From Betaproteobacteria bacterium (lineage in GTDB: Bacteria > Pseudomonadota > Gammaproteobacteria > Burkholderiales > Burkholderiaceae), in NCBI GenBank assembly GCA_009927445.1, contig RFMZ01000257.1, positions 1-38,563 on the forward strand: a stretch of DNA of 38,563 bases, in the 5' to 3' direction. The notes beneath the pieces were generated by a model. It worked only from the letters and a program-made list of their open reading frames with translations, made no database searches and was not told the origin of the DNA. The position numbers and the translations under genes are program-made. Numbering within the stretch: the first letter of the stretch is position 1; each line of letters starts with the position of its first letter. This document shows, one piece after another, positions 38,235 through 38,563 of this stretch.

Positions 38235-38563
38235 TGACTCCCCTTGAATTCGAAAAGCTTGCCAAAGAAGGCTATAACCGTATTCCAGTCATTCTGGAAA
38301 CTCTAGCGGATCTAGAAACGCCCCTTTCTCTTTATATGAAACTGACTCAACATGAGGGCAGTCAAAATACTTTTTTACTCGAGTCCGTAGTCGGTGGTGA
38401 GCGCTTTGGGCGTTATTCAATTATTGGCCTTCCCGCTAAGACCCTTGTCCGTATTGTGGGTACTCCAGACGCGCCGAAAAATGAAGTACTCCTGCAGGGA
38501 CAAGTGATTGAAACAAACTGTGATAATCCGCTCGATTTCATTGAAGCCTATCTCGCCAGATTT
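38234..38563 (+). CDS. trpE: Anthranilate synthase component I (3' end outside window)
   Basis: This is the first 110 codons of TrpE, which with TrpG converts chorismate and glutamine to anthranilate, the first step of tryptophan synthesis. The N-terminus reads [19 protein letters not shown], followed by the family motif FLLESVVGGERFGRYSIIG; the LLES element forms part of the tryptophan feedback site in studied enzymes. The frame is open to the right edge. The start overlaps the rpe stop by one base (TAATG), so rpe and trpE are probably translated from one message. The N-terminal part alone does not fully exclude PabB, but this motif and place favour TrpE. Confidence 0.9.
   Translation, partial: MTPLEFEKLAKEGYNRIPVILETLADLETPLSLYMKLTQHEGSQNTFLLESVVGGERFGRYSIIGLPAKTLVRIVGTPDAPKNEVLLQGQVIETNCDNPLDFIEAYLARF

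Overview
The window is a stretch of chromosome from a betaproteobacterium of the order Burkholderiales. It looks most like Polynucleobacter: compact and moderately AT-rich, with most neighbouring genes overlapping by 1-17 bases, and with the order pilBCD-coaE-zapD / mutT-DUF815-argJ-secA / DciA / lpxC-peroxiredoxin-ftsZ...mraZ-coq7 expected of that group. The genus is inferred from gene order and protein character, not from a database search. I found no mobile element, CRISPR array, rRNA, tRNA or phage gene, and no convincing undescribed defence or biosynthetic system. After repair of the frameshifts, no gene-free stretch exceeds about 235 bases.

Layout. (1) 1-5247, plus strand: the end of a dienelactone-hydrolase-family gene, then a run of a CorC/HlyC-type membrane protein, unusually short PilB, PilC and PilD, and coaE. 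(2) 5313-6121: zapD with its own likely promoter, meeting mutT tail to tail. (3) 6118-11454, minus strand: mutT, a DUF815 ATPase, argJ and secA. (4) 11662-12150, plus strand: a DciA-like gene. (5) 12322-31598, minus strand: the division and cell wall (dcw) cluster, transcribed mraZ-rsmH-ftsL-ftsI-murE-murF-mraY-murD-ftsW-murG-murC-ddl-ftsQ-ftsA-ftsZ and then a peroxiredoxin gene and lpxC. It has a sigma70-like promoter and three MraZ-type operator boxes in front of mraZ. (6) 31832-33440, minus strand: coq7 and an NAD-binding dehydrogenase. (7) 33670-38563: an M20 amidohydrolase (+), a DUF3047 lipoprotein and mltA (-), a tiny membrane-protein ORF (+), apaG (-), rpe (+) and the start of trpE (+).

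The most striking feature is nine apparent single-base losses, all between 13.5 and 29.2 kb. They hit the peroxiredoxin gene, ftsZ, murC, murD, mraY, murF (three) and ftsI. In every case one restored base, placed in a short run of identical bases, recovers a full-length, well-conserved protein. The genes between them and both flanks are intact. As several of these genes are normally essential, base-calling or assembly error is the leading explanation; very recent decay in a host-dependent lineage is the alternative.

Other points worth a look are two perfect hairpins at the start of ftsQ, the domain-poor PilBCD set, a 38-residue single-span membrane ORF at 36947-37063, a tandem 9-base repeat upstream of the M20 gene, and the absence of gph between rpe and trpE.
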